A DNA stretch of 17,051 nucleotides, from NCBI GenBank assembly GCA_027030565.1, contig JALVEU010000030.1:1-17051 (forward strand), in the 5' to 3' direction. This DNA is from Gammaproteobacteria bacterium (GTDB lineage Bacteria > Pseudomonadota > Gammaproteobacteria > JAJDOJ01). Below the pieces are notes generated by a model. The model had not been told where the DNA came from and made no database searches. It saw nothing but the letters and a program-made list of their open reading frames with translations. A program made the position numbers and the translations under genes. This document shows, in pieces, positions 7,639-14,096 of the stretch (its first letter is position 1; each line of letters begins with the position of its first letter).

Positions 7639-8913
7639 CTAGCCCCAGCGCAGCCAGGAGGTGACGCCGAGCCTGCGGCGCACCCGCCAGCCGAGCAGGG
7701 CGTTCCACACCAGCAGGTTGAGCCCCAGCGCGAGGGCGGCGCCCTCCAAGGGTATGTGGGGGATGAGCAGGACACCGGTGATGAGATGGGTGGCTGCGGC
7801 GAGCAGCAAGGCCACCAGGACGTCGCGTTCATAGCCGGCCATATTCAAGATGACGGCCACCGGGCCCATTGCGGCATTGAAGATCTGGGCCGCGCAGATC
7901 AGCGCGAGGGCCGTGTAACCCTGCTGGAACCCGGGGCCCAGCAACCGCAGCAGCCAGGGCCCCAGTGTCAGGAGCAGAGCGGTGACCAGCAGGCTCCCCG
8001 CGAAGGCCAGCTGAGTGCCCCGGGTGAGCAGCCGCTGCAGGGTGGCGTGATCTCCGGCGGCGTGCATCCGGGCGATCTGGGGTGCCAAGGGAGCGGTGGT
8101 GGTCAAGAGCACGAACGGAACCAAAGAGGCCAGCTTGCGCACCATGTCGAACACGCCCGCGTGATCGGGGGTGCTCAACAGGCCGAGCATGAGTACGCCC
8201 GCCTGTTCGTTGAACATCCCGAACACGGCGATGGAAACCAGGGGCAGGGCGCTGACCAGCCAGTGGCGGGGACGGGTCGCATGGCCTCTGCCTCCGGGCA
8301 GCATGCGATACGAGCGCCAGACGAGCCAGGCCCCGGCCAGCGTCGCGAGGCAGGCGGAGCCGAGCAGGTCCGCCAGGGCCGCGACGACATTCAATCGCCC
8401 GACCAACCAGCCCAGGAGCACCAGCGCCAGGGTGCCCGCCGGCCAGAGCAACAGCAAGGGAATCTGGGCCAGTACCGGTCGTCCCCAGCCCTGCAGGGCC
8501 CCCTGGTGGAGCTTGAGTAGGGCCAGCAGCGGGATGAGTGCCGCTGCCCAGATGAGCGGTCCGGGGTGGGTGCTCGTGCTGTAGGCGGCCCAGGCCGCGT
8601 ATGCCAGCGCGGTCACCGTGGCGGTGGCTGCCACCGTGGTGTAGGCCCAGCGGTGCAGTCCGCGGACCCGCGCACAGTCCTCCGACTGCAGGGCCCGGGC
8701 AAGCTCCCGGGTGAGCAGGACGTCGAGGCCGAGCACGGCGGGCACGCTGAGCAAGTGCGCCCAGGACAGCACGTACGCGAAGCGGCCGTAACCCTCCGCA
8801 CCCAGGATTCGGGCCAGCAGGACGCTGAGGGCGAAAGTGACGCCCAGTCCGGTACCCTTGACCAGGATGTTGCCTGAGGTCCCACGAATGAGCTGGCGAA
8901 CGGGTGAGTCCAT
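7639..8913 (-). CDS. Polysaccharide flippase (Wzx/PST family, MATE-like fold)
   Basis: A 424-residue, very hydrophobic protein with roughly a dozen membrane segments. It begins with the amphipathic N-terminus typical of lipid-linked-oligosaccharide flippases, QLIRGTSGNILVKG, and then SVLLARILGAEGYGRFAYV, a hallmark of the family in the first two helices. It should move undecaprenyl-diphosphate-linked repeat units to the periplasmic face of the inner membrane. I chose ATG 8913 over the in-frame TTG at 8925; neither has a strong ribosome-binding site. The gene is antisense to the rest of the cluster, convergent with the methyltransferase and divergent from the next glycosyltransferase, which leaves 54 bp for both promoters. 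Confidence 0.87.
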   Translation of the reverse strand: MDSPVRQLIRGTSGNILVKGTGLGVTFALSVLLARILGAEGYGRFAYVLSWAHLLSVPAVLGLDVLLTRELARALQSEDCARVRGLHRWAYTTVAATATVTALAYAAWAAYSTSTHPGPLIWAAALIPLLALLKLHQGALQGWGRPVLAQIPLLLLWPAGTLALVLLGWLVGRLNVVAALADLLGSACLATLAGAWLVWRSYRMLPGGRGHATRPRHWLVSALPLVSIAVFGMFNEQAGVLMLGLLSTPDHAGVFDMVRKLASLVPFVLLTTTAPLAPQIARMHAAGDHATLQRLLTRGTQLAFAGSLLVTALLLTLGPWLLRLLGPGFQQGYTALALICAAQIFNAAMGPVAVILNMAGYERDVLVALLLAAATHLITGVLLIPHIPLEGAALALGLNLLVWNALLGWRVRRRLGVTSWLRWG

Positions 8914-8967
8914 GGACAGGCGCAACGACGGGGTCGGGCGGCGGGGCCCGCATCATAGCGAAAGCCC

Positions 8968-10047
8968 ATGACGGACACACGCACCCCGCGACCGATGTGC
9001 CATCCGCGGAGGTCGGTCGAACCGTCCGCGCCCGGCCCGGGCGTCGTGGAAGGGACCGAGATCCTCGTGGCCATCCCTGCCCTGAACGAGGCGGATCACA
9101 TCGAGCGATGCATCCGTTCGTTGATGACCGGGGATCCGCGCCTGGGTGGGGTGCGAATGGTGGTGGCAGACGGCGGCAGCCGCGACGACACGCGCCGGAT
9201 CGTGGCCCGGCTGCGTGGGGAATACCCGAATCTCAGGCTCGTGGCCAATCCGGCCCGGGTACAGGCTGCGGCCGTGAACCGGGTCGCACGCGAGGCGGGG
9301 CGCGGACGGTTCCGGTATCTGGTGCGTTGTGACGCCCACGCGCAGTACCCGCCCGGTTTCGTGATACGCGTGGTGGAGACCCTGGTGCGCACCGGCGCAC
9401 AGAGCGTGGTAGTGTCCCTGGATGCCGTCGGCGAGGGCTGCTTCCAGCGCGCCAACGCATGGGTCGTGGACACGCCGCTGGGCTCGGGTGGGGCACCACA
9501 CCGTGGCGGGCATCGGTCCGGATTCGTGGACCACGGGCACCACGCCGCCTTCGATCTGGAGACGTTTCTGGCCCTCGGCGGCTACGACGAGACGTTCTCC
9601 CATAATGAGGACGCGGAATACGATCGCCGCCTGACCGCGGCCGGGGGGCGGATCTATCTGGATGCGCAATGCCGGGTCCAATACGCCCCTCGGGCGACAC
9701 CGATGGCGCTGGCCCGCCAGTATTTCCACTATGGCCGGGGTCGGGCGCGTACCCTGGCCAAACACGGTGGCCCATGGCGACTGCGTCAGGTGCTCCCGCT
9801 GGTCCATGGGCTGGTGCTTCCGACGGCCGTTGCAGGAGGCTTCGCGCTGCCCGCGCTCTGGCTCTACCCGGCCACGTATGCGACCGCCTTGGCTGGTGCA
9901 TCGGTGTGGTTCGCGGTGCGAAGACGCTCCGTCTGCGGCCTGTGGGCCGGGGTGGCAGCGGCCCTCATGCATCAGGCCTGGGCCCTCGGATTCCTGTCCG
10001 GTTGGCCCCGTTCGACACCCTTCCAACGCCCCCGTGAGCGGGGTTGA
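8968..10047 (+). CDS. ExoA-like family 2 glycosyltransferase with C-terminal membrane segments
   Basis: A 359-residue protein. The GT-A core starts at EILVAIPALNEADHIERCI (31-49), has the ribose-contacting VADGGSRDDT (66-75) and a CDAHAQYPPGF stretch (121-131). That DAH form of the metal-binding motif is seen in ExoA of succinoglycan synthesis. The catalytic-base region is SHNEDAEYDRRL (211-222). The last 90 or so residues contain two to three hydrophobic segments (about 278-318 and 322-345), so the enzyme is probably bound to the inner membrane. The family adds hexoses, often in beta linkage, to growing lipid-linked units; the substrate is not predictable here. The residues before about 28 are not conserved in the fold, so the true start may be a little downstream. 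Its stop codon lies inside the promoter of the next gene, tRNA-Ala. Confidence 0.85.
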   Translation: MTDTRTPRPMCHPRRSVEPSAPGPGVVEGTEILVAIPALNEADHIERCIRSLMTGDPRLGGVRMVVADGGSRDDTRRIVARLRGEYPNLRLVANPARVQAAAVNRVAREAGRGRFRYLVRCDAHAQYPPGFVIRVVETLVRTGAQSVVVSLDAVGEGCFQRANAWVVDTPLGSGGAPHRGGHRSGFVDHGHHAAFDLETFLALGGYDETFSHNEDAEYDRRLTAAGGRIYLDAQCRVQYAPRATPMALARQYFHYGRGRARTLAKHGGPWRLRQVLPLVHGLVLPTAVAGGFALPALWLYPATYATALAGASVWFAVRRRSVCGLWAGVAAALMHQAWALGFLSGWPRSTPFQRPRERG

Positions 10048-10072
10048 CAGGTCCAACGCCCGCGCGTAGATT
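10044..10072 (+). promoter_or_regulatory. Sigma-70 promoter for tRNA-Ala
   Basis: A consensus -35 box TTGACA (10044-10049), 17-bp spacer and -10 box TAGATT (10067-10072) lie directly before the tRNA, whose first base is at 10086. The TGA stop of the upstream glycosyltransferase (10045-10047) is inside the -35 hexamer. Confidence 0.8.
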
Positions 10073-10085
10073 TCGCATTCTTCCT

Positions 10086-10161
<76 letters not shown>

Positions 10162-10185
10162 ACAACACGTCCGAGCACGTACACC

Positions 10186-10219
10186 AAGCCCAGGCACCGC
10201 AACGGTTTCTGGGCTTTTT
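10186..10219 (+). terminator. Intrinsic terminator of tRNA-Ala
   Basis: AAGCCCAG (10186-10193) and CTGGGCTT (10209-10216) form an 8-bp stem with a 15-nt loop, ending in a run of five T (10215-10219). It lies 24 nt after the tRNA CCA. Confidence 0.85.
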
Positions 10220-10296
10220 CATGTCCGAGTACGCCCGCCTAGGTCCGTTGACATCCGGGCGATTTTAGGCGCACAGGCATTCCGGGAATTGAACCG

Positions 10297-10445
10297 TTGG
10301 CCCTCATCGGCCTAGCCATTCGCAACTTCAAGCCCGGCGCCAAGCGCTACAAGCGCGTCGAGGCGATGGGCTGTACGTGGAGGTGCACCCCAACGGCTCG
10401 AAGTATTGGTGCCTCGAGAACCGGTTCGCGGCCCGTGGCGCGTGA
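10297..10445 (+). pseudogene. Tyrosine-recombinase (phage/island integrase) N-terminal remnant, frameshifted
   Basis: The frame from 10297 reads IGLAIRNFKPGAKRYKRVEA. The frame starting at 10368, a shift of -1, continues as GLYVEVHPNGSKYWCLENRF and stops at 10443-10445. Together these match the start of P4-type integrases, whose N-terminal DUF4102-like arm-binding domain typically reads as 'D..IRN.KP..K.YK..D..GLYL.V.PNGSK.WR..YRF'. Homology ends there: the catalytic Arg-His-Arg-Tyr domain is absent. The remnant is 135 bp after a tRNA 3' end and in the same orientation, as expected for an element that integrated into tRNA-Ala. It cannot make an active enzyme. Confidence 0.8.
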
Positions 10446-10505
10446 CAGTGCCCCTGCGCACCCTGGGGACCTTACACCGATGCCTGCAGCCGGGAGTGGG
10501 TCGCC

Positions 10506-10679
10506 ATGCTGAGCTTGGACGGCTTCGCCCATCTGGTGCGGGCCACCATGGAAGGGCTGCCCGAGTGCCTGGCAGGCATCCATGACGAAGCCGCCTGCCG
10601 GGTGCCGCCGGCAGAGGAGATCGGGAAGGCATTGGAGGAGCTGGCCGCGTCCCTTTCCGCCGCTGGGGGCGAGCCCTGA
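10506..10679 (+). CDS. Small hypothetical protein (57 residues) in the integrase scar
   Basis: ATG 10506 is preceded by GGGAG at 10492-10496, a reasonable ribosome-binding distance. The product starts MLSLDGFAHLVRATMEGLPE and ends with a predicted helical Glu/Ala/Leu-rich stretch. Codon third positions are mostly G or C, as in the real genes around it. The frame stays open upstream to a stop at 10443-10445, adding a cysteine-containing stretch (CPCAPWGPYTDAC) that could be the older N-terminal part. I do not recognise the family. It is either a small accessory gene or the tail of a larger gene cut by the deletion that removed the integrated element. Confidence 0.4.
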   Translation: MLSLDGFAHLVRATMEGLPECLAGIHDEAACRVPPAEEIGKALEELAASLSAAGGEP

Positions 10680-11075
10680 GCCACCAGGCCGCGCAATGGC
10701 AATCGTCCACTGTCGGCCGCTGGCAGTCTGGCGCGATCTCGCGGTCCGAATCACCCGTATAGCGCAGCCCGGCCAAGGTTCTCACTCCGCGTTGCATGGA
10801 AGCCTCGCGGACCGCCGGCTATGCTTGAAGCCATCGCCTGCTATGCGCTCACCGCCACCATGCACGCCGTATCCGGCCTGGTGGCGCGTCCAGAGGGGAG
10901 CCGCGGCGCATATCTGGCACCCAGGAAGCCATTCTGGGGGCATATTTGGGGGCACAATCGAAATCTGGACGACACACAGTCCTCAAGAAACAGCCACATA
11001 TGGGATTTGTTCTGTAGAGACTGGCGCGGGTCGCGCCGCCGTCCGGGTGACATGGGTGATGGTGGAACGCCGCCT
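10680..11075. other. Gene-poor, AT-richer stretch at the far edge of the integration scar
   Basis: No convincing coding region is seen on either strand, although several frames stay open by chance. Roughly 10920-11020 is visibly richer in A and T than the surrounding DNA and carries a pair of TGGGGGCA repeats (listed separately). A hairpin GGCGCG-GGT-CGCGCC (11024-11038) lies 38 nt beyond the rsmJ stop on the minus strand and might serve as its transcription end, but it has no clear U-run. Confidence 0.5.
10935..10954 (+). repeat. Two TGGGGGCA direct repeats, 12 bp apart
   Basis: TGGGGGCA occurs at 10935-10942 and 10947-10954. Short G-rich repeats of this kind are often seen beside integrase genes and attachment sites of tRNA-borne islands. 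A degraded similar stretch (CCGGGCGATTTTAGGCGCACA, near 10255-10275) lies just before the integrase remnant. A role as recombinase arm-binding sites is inference only. Confidence 0.4.
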
Positions 11076-11834
11076 TCATTGGCCCCGGGGGCCAGGCATG
11101 GGATCCCCGAGATACACGTCGAAGCGCGTGCTCTTCCCCGTGAAGGTGAGGGCCGGGCGACGTCCGGCCAGGGGCGGGGCGCGACGCGGGCGTTTGACGA
11201 CCACCCGTCCTGCGCCGTGGTCGAGTGCGGCCTCGAGCAGGCGTCCCGCGTCGTCGTCCGCGCCCACCAGGTACTGGAGCATCTGCATGGCCCGGCCGGG
11301 AAGTGCCTCCTTCTGCTGCCCTGGGAACATGGGGTCCAGATAGACGAGGTCGAAACGGGGCTGTCGGGGCAGCCAGGCGATGGCGTCGGCCTGGATCAGG
11401 TCCACGCGCGCGAGGAGCGGGGCCAGGCGGCCGCGGGCTGCGCGCTCCAGTCCGTCCTGCAGGAGGCAGGCGATGAGCGGGTGCCGTTCGAGCAGGGTGA
11501 CCTCGTAGCCCAGGGTGGCGAGGCTCAGCCCGTCGGTCCCGAGCCCAGCGGTGGCATCGACCGCTCGCATCCCGGTGCGGCGTCGGCCTAGAGCGCGGGC
11601 CAGCAGTGTATGGTGGGCGCGGCCTGCCGCCAGGCGGTAACCCGCCTCGCCGCGCTCGAAATCGCAGACCAAGGGCCGCAACCCCCATGCGGCCGGGGCC
11701 CGAAGCTCCAGATGGGGCCCCCCGACCAGGAGTGTGAAGCGATCGGTCTCGGGCGCCGCGGCGGTCTCCAGGCCCAGAGACGCCGCCAGGCGCTCGGCCC
11801 GCCAGCGCTGGCGGTGATCCCGTGCGCAGACCAC
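11076..11834 (-). CDS. rsmJ: 16S rRNA (guanine(1516)-N2)-methyltransferase
   Basis: Methylates N2 of G1516 in 16S rRNA (E. coli numbering) with S-adenosylmethionine, acting on the small ribosomal subunit. Family signatures are all present in the 252-residue product: VDATAGLGTDGLSLATLG (92-109), the SAM-binding motif I; LLERHPLIACLLQDGL (114-129); YLDPMFPGQQK (165-175), the catalytic-loop region; VVVKRP (211-216); and the C-terminal RFDVYLG (237-243). The frame is open to an ATG at 11909, but an intrinsic terminator of the upstream gene (11868-11891) lies inside that extension. I therefore place the start at GTG 11834, preceded by GGA 8 nt upstream. That gives 252 residues, against 250 in E. 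coli. Confidence 0.9.
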   Translation of the reverse strand: MVCARDHRQRWRAERLAASLGLETAAAPETDRFTLLVGGPHLELRAPAAWGLRPLVCDFERGEAGYRLAAGRAHHTLLARALGRRRTGMRAVDATAGLGTDGLSLATLGYEVTLLERHPLIACLLQDGLERAARGRLAPLLARVDLIQADAIAWLPRQPRFDLVYLDPMFPGQQKEALPGRAMQMLQYLVGADDDAGRLLEAALDHGAGRVVVKRPRRAPPLAGRRPALTFTGKSTRFDVYLGDPMPGPRGQ

Positions 11835-11867
11835 CGTCTGCGTCCGCCAGCGTTCCGCCCCATCACG

Positions 11868-11891
11868 AAAAGACCCCGCCGGGGCGGGGTC
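11868..11891 (-). terminator. Intrinsic terminator of yccA
   Basis: Read on the minus strand, GACCCCGCC and GGCGGGGTC (11872-11880 with 11883-11891) make a GC-rich stem followed by TTTT (11871-11868). It lies 34 nt after the yccA stop and separates yccA from rsmJ. Confidence 0.85.
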
Positions 11892-11925
11892 CGTATTGCG
11901 TGTCCGCATGCGGGCTTCGTGGGCG

Positions 11926-12594
11926 TCAGTCCTCGCCCGTGAATGCTGCGAACAGGTTGAGCAGGTGCACGAACATCACGTAGAGATCGGCGAACAGGGA
12001 GACCGTGATCATGATGTAATTGGCCTCCCCCTCGTGGATCATTCGGCTGGTGTCGTACAGGATCATCCCGGACATGAGGATCACCGAGGCCGCCGAGATC
12101 GTGAGCGACAGGGCGGGGATCTGCAGGAAGATGTTGGCCACGATGGCGAGCAGCACGACGATCAGTCCCACGAACAGGAACCCGCCCATGAAGCTGAAGT
12201 CCCTGCGAGTGACCATCGCATAGGCGGACAGGCCGACGAACAGTACAGCCGTGGTCGCGAAGGCCGAGAGCACGATCTGGTTGCCGCCCGGCAGCCCCAA
12301 GTAGTAGGTGAGCACGGGCCCCAGCGTGTAACCCATGAAGCCGGTGAACAGGAAGGTCAGCGGTAGGGCCCAGGCACTGTTGCGCATGGCGTTGATTAGG
12401 AAGGGCATGCCGATGAACACGGCCATCACCAAGAGCCAGGGCAGCGGCCGTGCACCGGTGGTCATGGCGACCCCAGCGGCCAGCGCGCTGGTGATCAGGT
12501 TCATGCCCAGCAGCAGGTAGGTGTTGCGCACCACCTTGTTGATCTGCAGCTCGCGGGTGGCGGTGTATGTGCGATTCAGGGATTGGGTGTTCAT
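11926..12594 (-). CDS. yccA: YccA-type Bax inhibitor-1 family membrane protein (FtsH modulator)
   Basis: A 222-residue inner-membrane protein with about seven hydrophobic helices, the BI-1/TMBIM fold. It parallels E. coli YccA (219 residues) closely: KVVRNTYLLLGMNL near residue 20, FTGFMGYTLGPVLTYYL in the middle, SFMGGFLFVGLIVVLL, VANIFLQIPAL, and the C-terminal MIHEGEANYIMITVSLFADLY. YccA binds the membrane protease FtsH and slows degradation of jammed SecY; that function is known for E. coli and inferred here. I chose ATG 12594 because the 28 upstream codons of the open frame are unlike the family. AGGAGA lies about 17 nt upstream, which is further than usual, so initiation may be weak. 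Confidence 0.9.
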   Translation of the reverse strand: MNTQSLNRTYTATRELQINKVVRNTYLLLGMNLITSALAAGVAMTTGARPLPWLLVMAVFIGMPFLINAMRNSAWALPLTFLFTGFMGYTLGPVLTYYLGLPGGNQIVLSAFATTAVLFVGLSAYAMVTRRDFSFMGGFLFVGLIVVLLAIVANIFLQIPALSLTISAASVILMSGMILYDTSRMIHEGEANYIMITVSLFADLYVMFVHLLNLFAAFTGED

Positions 12595-12906
12595 AGGCTT
12601 GTTCGTCTTCTCTCCTGGCGGGTTCGTATGGGGGTCCCGGCACCTGCGGTGGCGCCAGAACCAGCATATCGCAAGCATATACGCTGCAGCGTTTTAGACA
12701 AGTGCGCGCGATTGAGTTCGCCGCAGTTGTGCGCGGTGGCGAATCGGGTATCCTTTGCTGGATTCGTTCGAGGGGTGCGTCTGCGTCGGGACATGCCGGC
12801 CGCGGGATGGGATCGCGGCAGTATTGGCGTGCATTGTCGAGAACGATCCGGAACGCGCAGGGGTGCGGGTCGCCCGGCCGGGGTGCCGGAGTGGGTCCGG
12901 GGTCAT
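12595..12906. other. Intergenic region between yccA and tRNA-Ser
   Basis: About 310 bp between divergent genes. Small open frames on both strands have no homology I recognise and I leave them out. On the minus strand a possible yccA promoter is listed separately. On the plus strand TTGTGC (12727-12732), 16 bp, TATCCT (12749-12754) is a candidate promoter pointing to tRNA-Ser, though it sits about 150 bp upstream of the tRNA. Confidence 0.4.
12674..12701 (-). promoter_or_regulatory. Possible sigma-70 promoter of yccA
   Basis: On the minus strand TTGTCT (12701-12696) and TATGCT (12679-12674) are 16 bp apart, each matching 4 of 6 consensus bases. The spacer contains the palindrome CGCTGCAGCG, a possible operator. 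The position is about 80 nt upstream of the yccA ATG. Confidence 0.35.
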
Positions 12907-12994
12907 GGAGAGGTGGCTGAGCGGTCGAAAGCGGCGGTCTTGAAAACCGTTGACCCGCAAGGGTCCGGGGGTTCGAATCCCTCCCTCTCCGCCA
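12907..12994 (+). tRNA. tRNA-Ser (anticodon TGA)
   Basis: A class II tRNA of 88 nt. The acceptor GGAGAGG (12907-12913) pairs with CCTCTCC (12984-12990). The anticodon arm GCGGT-CTTGAAA-ACCGT gives anticodon UGA, which reads UCA codons. The long variable arm is built around GACCC-GCAA-GGGTC. The T loop is GTTCGAATC, the discriminator base is G and CCA is encoded (12992-12994). It closely resembles the E. coli tRNA-Ser(UGA). Confidence 0.97.
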
Positions 12995-13037
12995 CGTCGC
13001 ACAGCGTTTCCGCAACGCGGTAACCCGGGGTTTCGGT

Positions 13038-13053
13038 GGGCCTGTGCAGGCCC
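13038..13053 (+). terminator. Hairpin after tRNA-Ser
   Basis: GGGCCT (13038-13043) and AGGCCC (13048-13053) form a tight 6-bp stem 44 nt after the tRNA. The sequence following it (GTCTTCGTTGG) is only moderately T-rich, so it is a possible but not strong terminator. Confidence 0.45.
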
Positions 13054-13125
13054 GTCTTCGTTGGCGCCAGACTACCAGGCGGGTCGGCTGGCGGGTGACA
13101 CAACCAAGAAGAGGAGTACCTCAGG

Positions 13126-13521
13126 ATGGCAGAGTTGTTTTCGGAAGAGTGGTTCAAGAATTTCATGGCAGCCTGGAACAACGAACCCGAGCTCTACGAG
13201 CCGCTGGCCAACATCGGGTTCAACTCGGTGATCGCCTACGGATTCGACGGTGAGGACCAGCCGCGGGGCTACATCGCCGTCGAGAATGGGAAAGCCGTGG
13301 ACGCGGGGCTGTACGATGGCCGCGAGGTCAACTGGGACCTGCGGGCGACCAAGGACAACTGGGAGAAATGGATGAAGAAGCCGCCGGGCATGATGGGGCT
13401 GGGCATGGCCTACACCTCCCGCAAGCTCAAATTCAACGTCGGTGACTATGCGGCCATGATCAAGGACCCGCGCATGGCTGGACCGTTCATCAAGAGCTTC
13501 TCGGTGATGGCCAAGGCCTGA
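13126..13521 (+). CDS. Stand-alone SCP-2 sterol-transfer-domain protein
   Basis: A 131-residue soluble protein made of little more than one SCP-2-like fold, which forms a hydrophobic tunnel for lipids or acyl-CoA-like ligands. Features consistent with the fold are the central strand pair YIAVENGKAVDAG (49-61), WDLRATKDNWEKWM (70-83) and the C-terminal FNVGDYAAMIKDPRMAGPF (103-121). There is no signal peptide. It has a strong ribosome-binding site, GAGGAG (13111-13116), 9 nt before the ATG, and a powerful terminator right after it, so it is probably a monocistronic, well-expressed gene. Bacterial single-domain SCP-2 proteins have varied or unknown ligands, so I assign no pathway. Confidence 0.8.
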   Translation: MAELFSEEWFKNFMAAWNNEPELYEPLANIGFNSVIAYGFDGEDQPRGYIAVENGKAVDAGLYDGREVNWDLRATKDNWEKWMKKPPGMMGLGMAYTSRKLKFNVGDYAAMIKDPRMAGPFIKSFSVMAKA

Positions 13522-13545
13522 GCCGGAGAGGCCCCCAGGCGGCGC

Positions 13546-13588
13546 CGAGGCCCGCCGGGCGGGAACGTCCGGCGGGCCTCGTGTTTTT
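13546..13588 (+). terminator. Strong intrinsic terminator of the SCP-2 gene
   Basis: A perfect 13-bp stem, CGAGGCCCGCCGG (13546-13558) with CCGGCGGGCCTCG (13569-13581), with a 10-nt loop is followed by TGTTTTT. It starts 24 nt after the stop codon. Confidence 0.93.
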
Positions 13589-13645
13589 GTGGCCCATCCA
13601 CGGCCTCCGACAGGCATGGCAGCCGGCAGATTCCTGAGGGCCGTC

Positions 13646-13651
13646 TATACT
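13646..13651 (+). promoter_or_regulatory. Possible -10 box for the dsrC-like gene
   Basis: TATACT matches the -10 consensus at five of six bases and lies about 65 nt before the start codon, downstream of the SCP-2 terminator. No good -35 box is visible at the expected distance (the site reads CCGGCA), so the promoter may need an activator. Confidence 0.35.
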
Positions 13652-13702
13652 CCATCTGGGCGGGTCGCAAGCCCGCTGCAAGATCCAGCACACGAACCCA
13701 CC

Positions 13703-13712
13703 TGAGGAGGTG
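13703..13712 (+). promoter_or_regulatory. Near-perfect Shine-Dalgarno of the dsrC-like gene
   Basis: TGAGGAGGTG is complementary to the full anti-Shine-Dalgarno core of 16S rRNA and is well spaced from the ATG at 13718. It fixes the start and suggests high translation. Confidence 0.8.
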
Positions 13713-13717
13713 TACCG

Positions 13718-14086
13718 ATGGCGGCCACGAGCATGAACGATATCCTGCATCCGGATCCCACCGGACGACGGCGGTATTCGAAGTTTCCCGATTGTCCGGA
13801 GGACTGGAGTCCGGAGCAGGCCTCCGAGATCGCCGCCGCCGAGGGCATCGCATTGACGGACGACATCTGGGAGGTCGTGCGCGCCCTCCAGCACTATTTC
13901 GCCACGCACGACTTTCCCAACATGCGCGAACTGCACGACGCGCTCGACGAGCACTTCCACGTCAAGGGTGGCATGAAGTATCTGTACACGGTGCTTCCCG
14001 GGGGGCCGGTCGCACAGGGCTGTCGTCTCGCCGGGCTGACGCCGCCCGCGGGGTCGGTGGACCTCTCCTTCGGCAGCGTCCAGTAG
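13718..14086 (+). CDS. DsrC/TusE-family protein with serine in place of the C-terminal cysteine
   Basis: A 122-residue protein of the DsrC/TusE/RspA superfamily, small sulfur-carrier or related regulatory proteins of the cytoplasm. The family regions are W30-SPEQASEIAAAEGIALTDDIWEVVRALQHYF (30-61) and the C-terminal arm KYLYTVLPGGPVAQGCRLAGLTPP (87-110). The arm keeps the inner cysteine (Cys102, CysB of true DsrC). The near-terminal cysteine (CysA), which in DsrC and TusE sits in the ending PTGCV, is replaced by Ser113 in PAGSV and followed by nine further residues. TusE normally shows the opposite pattern, keeping CysA and lacking CysB. It therefore cannot form the intramolecular disulfide/trisulfide of DsrC, so classical sulfite-reductase substrate chemistry is unlikely. 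No dsrAB or tusBCD genes are in the window. The true role may be regulatory or carrier-like through Cys102. Confidence 0.85.
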   Translation: MAATSMNDILHPDPTGRRRYSKFPDCPEDWSPEQASEIAAAEGIALTDDIWEVVRALQHYFATHDFPNMRELHDALDEHFHVKGGMKYLYTVLPGGPVAQGCRLAGLTPPAGSVDLSFGSVQ

Positions 14087-14096
14087 TCCGCTGTCG

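Noticed and set aside
7829..8980. 383-codon minus-strand open frame alongside the flippase
   Set aside because: An alternative frame over the flippase gene. The flippase frame has coherent membrane segments and a family N-terminus; this one does not.
11080..11094. TGGCCCC-G-GGGGCCA hairpin near the rsmJ stop
   Set aside because: It lies inside the last codons of rsmJ and has no T-run. It is likely a by-product of Pro/Gly codons.
11588..13015. 475-codon minus-strand open frame covering yccA and tRNA-Ser
   Set aside because: It passes through a tRNA gene and an intrinsic terminator and is out of frame with both yccA and rsmJ.
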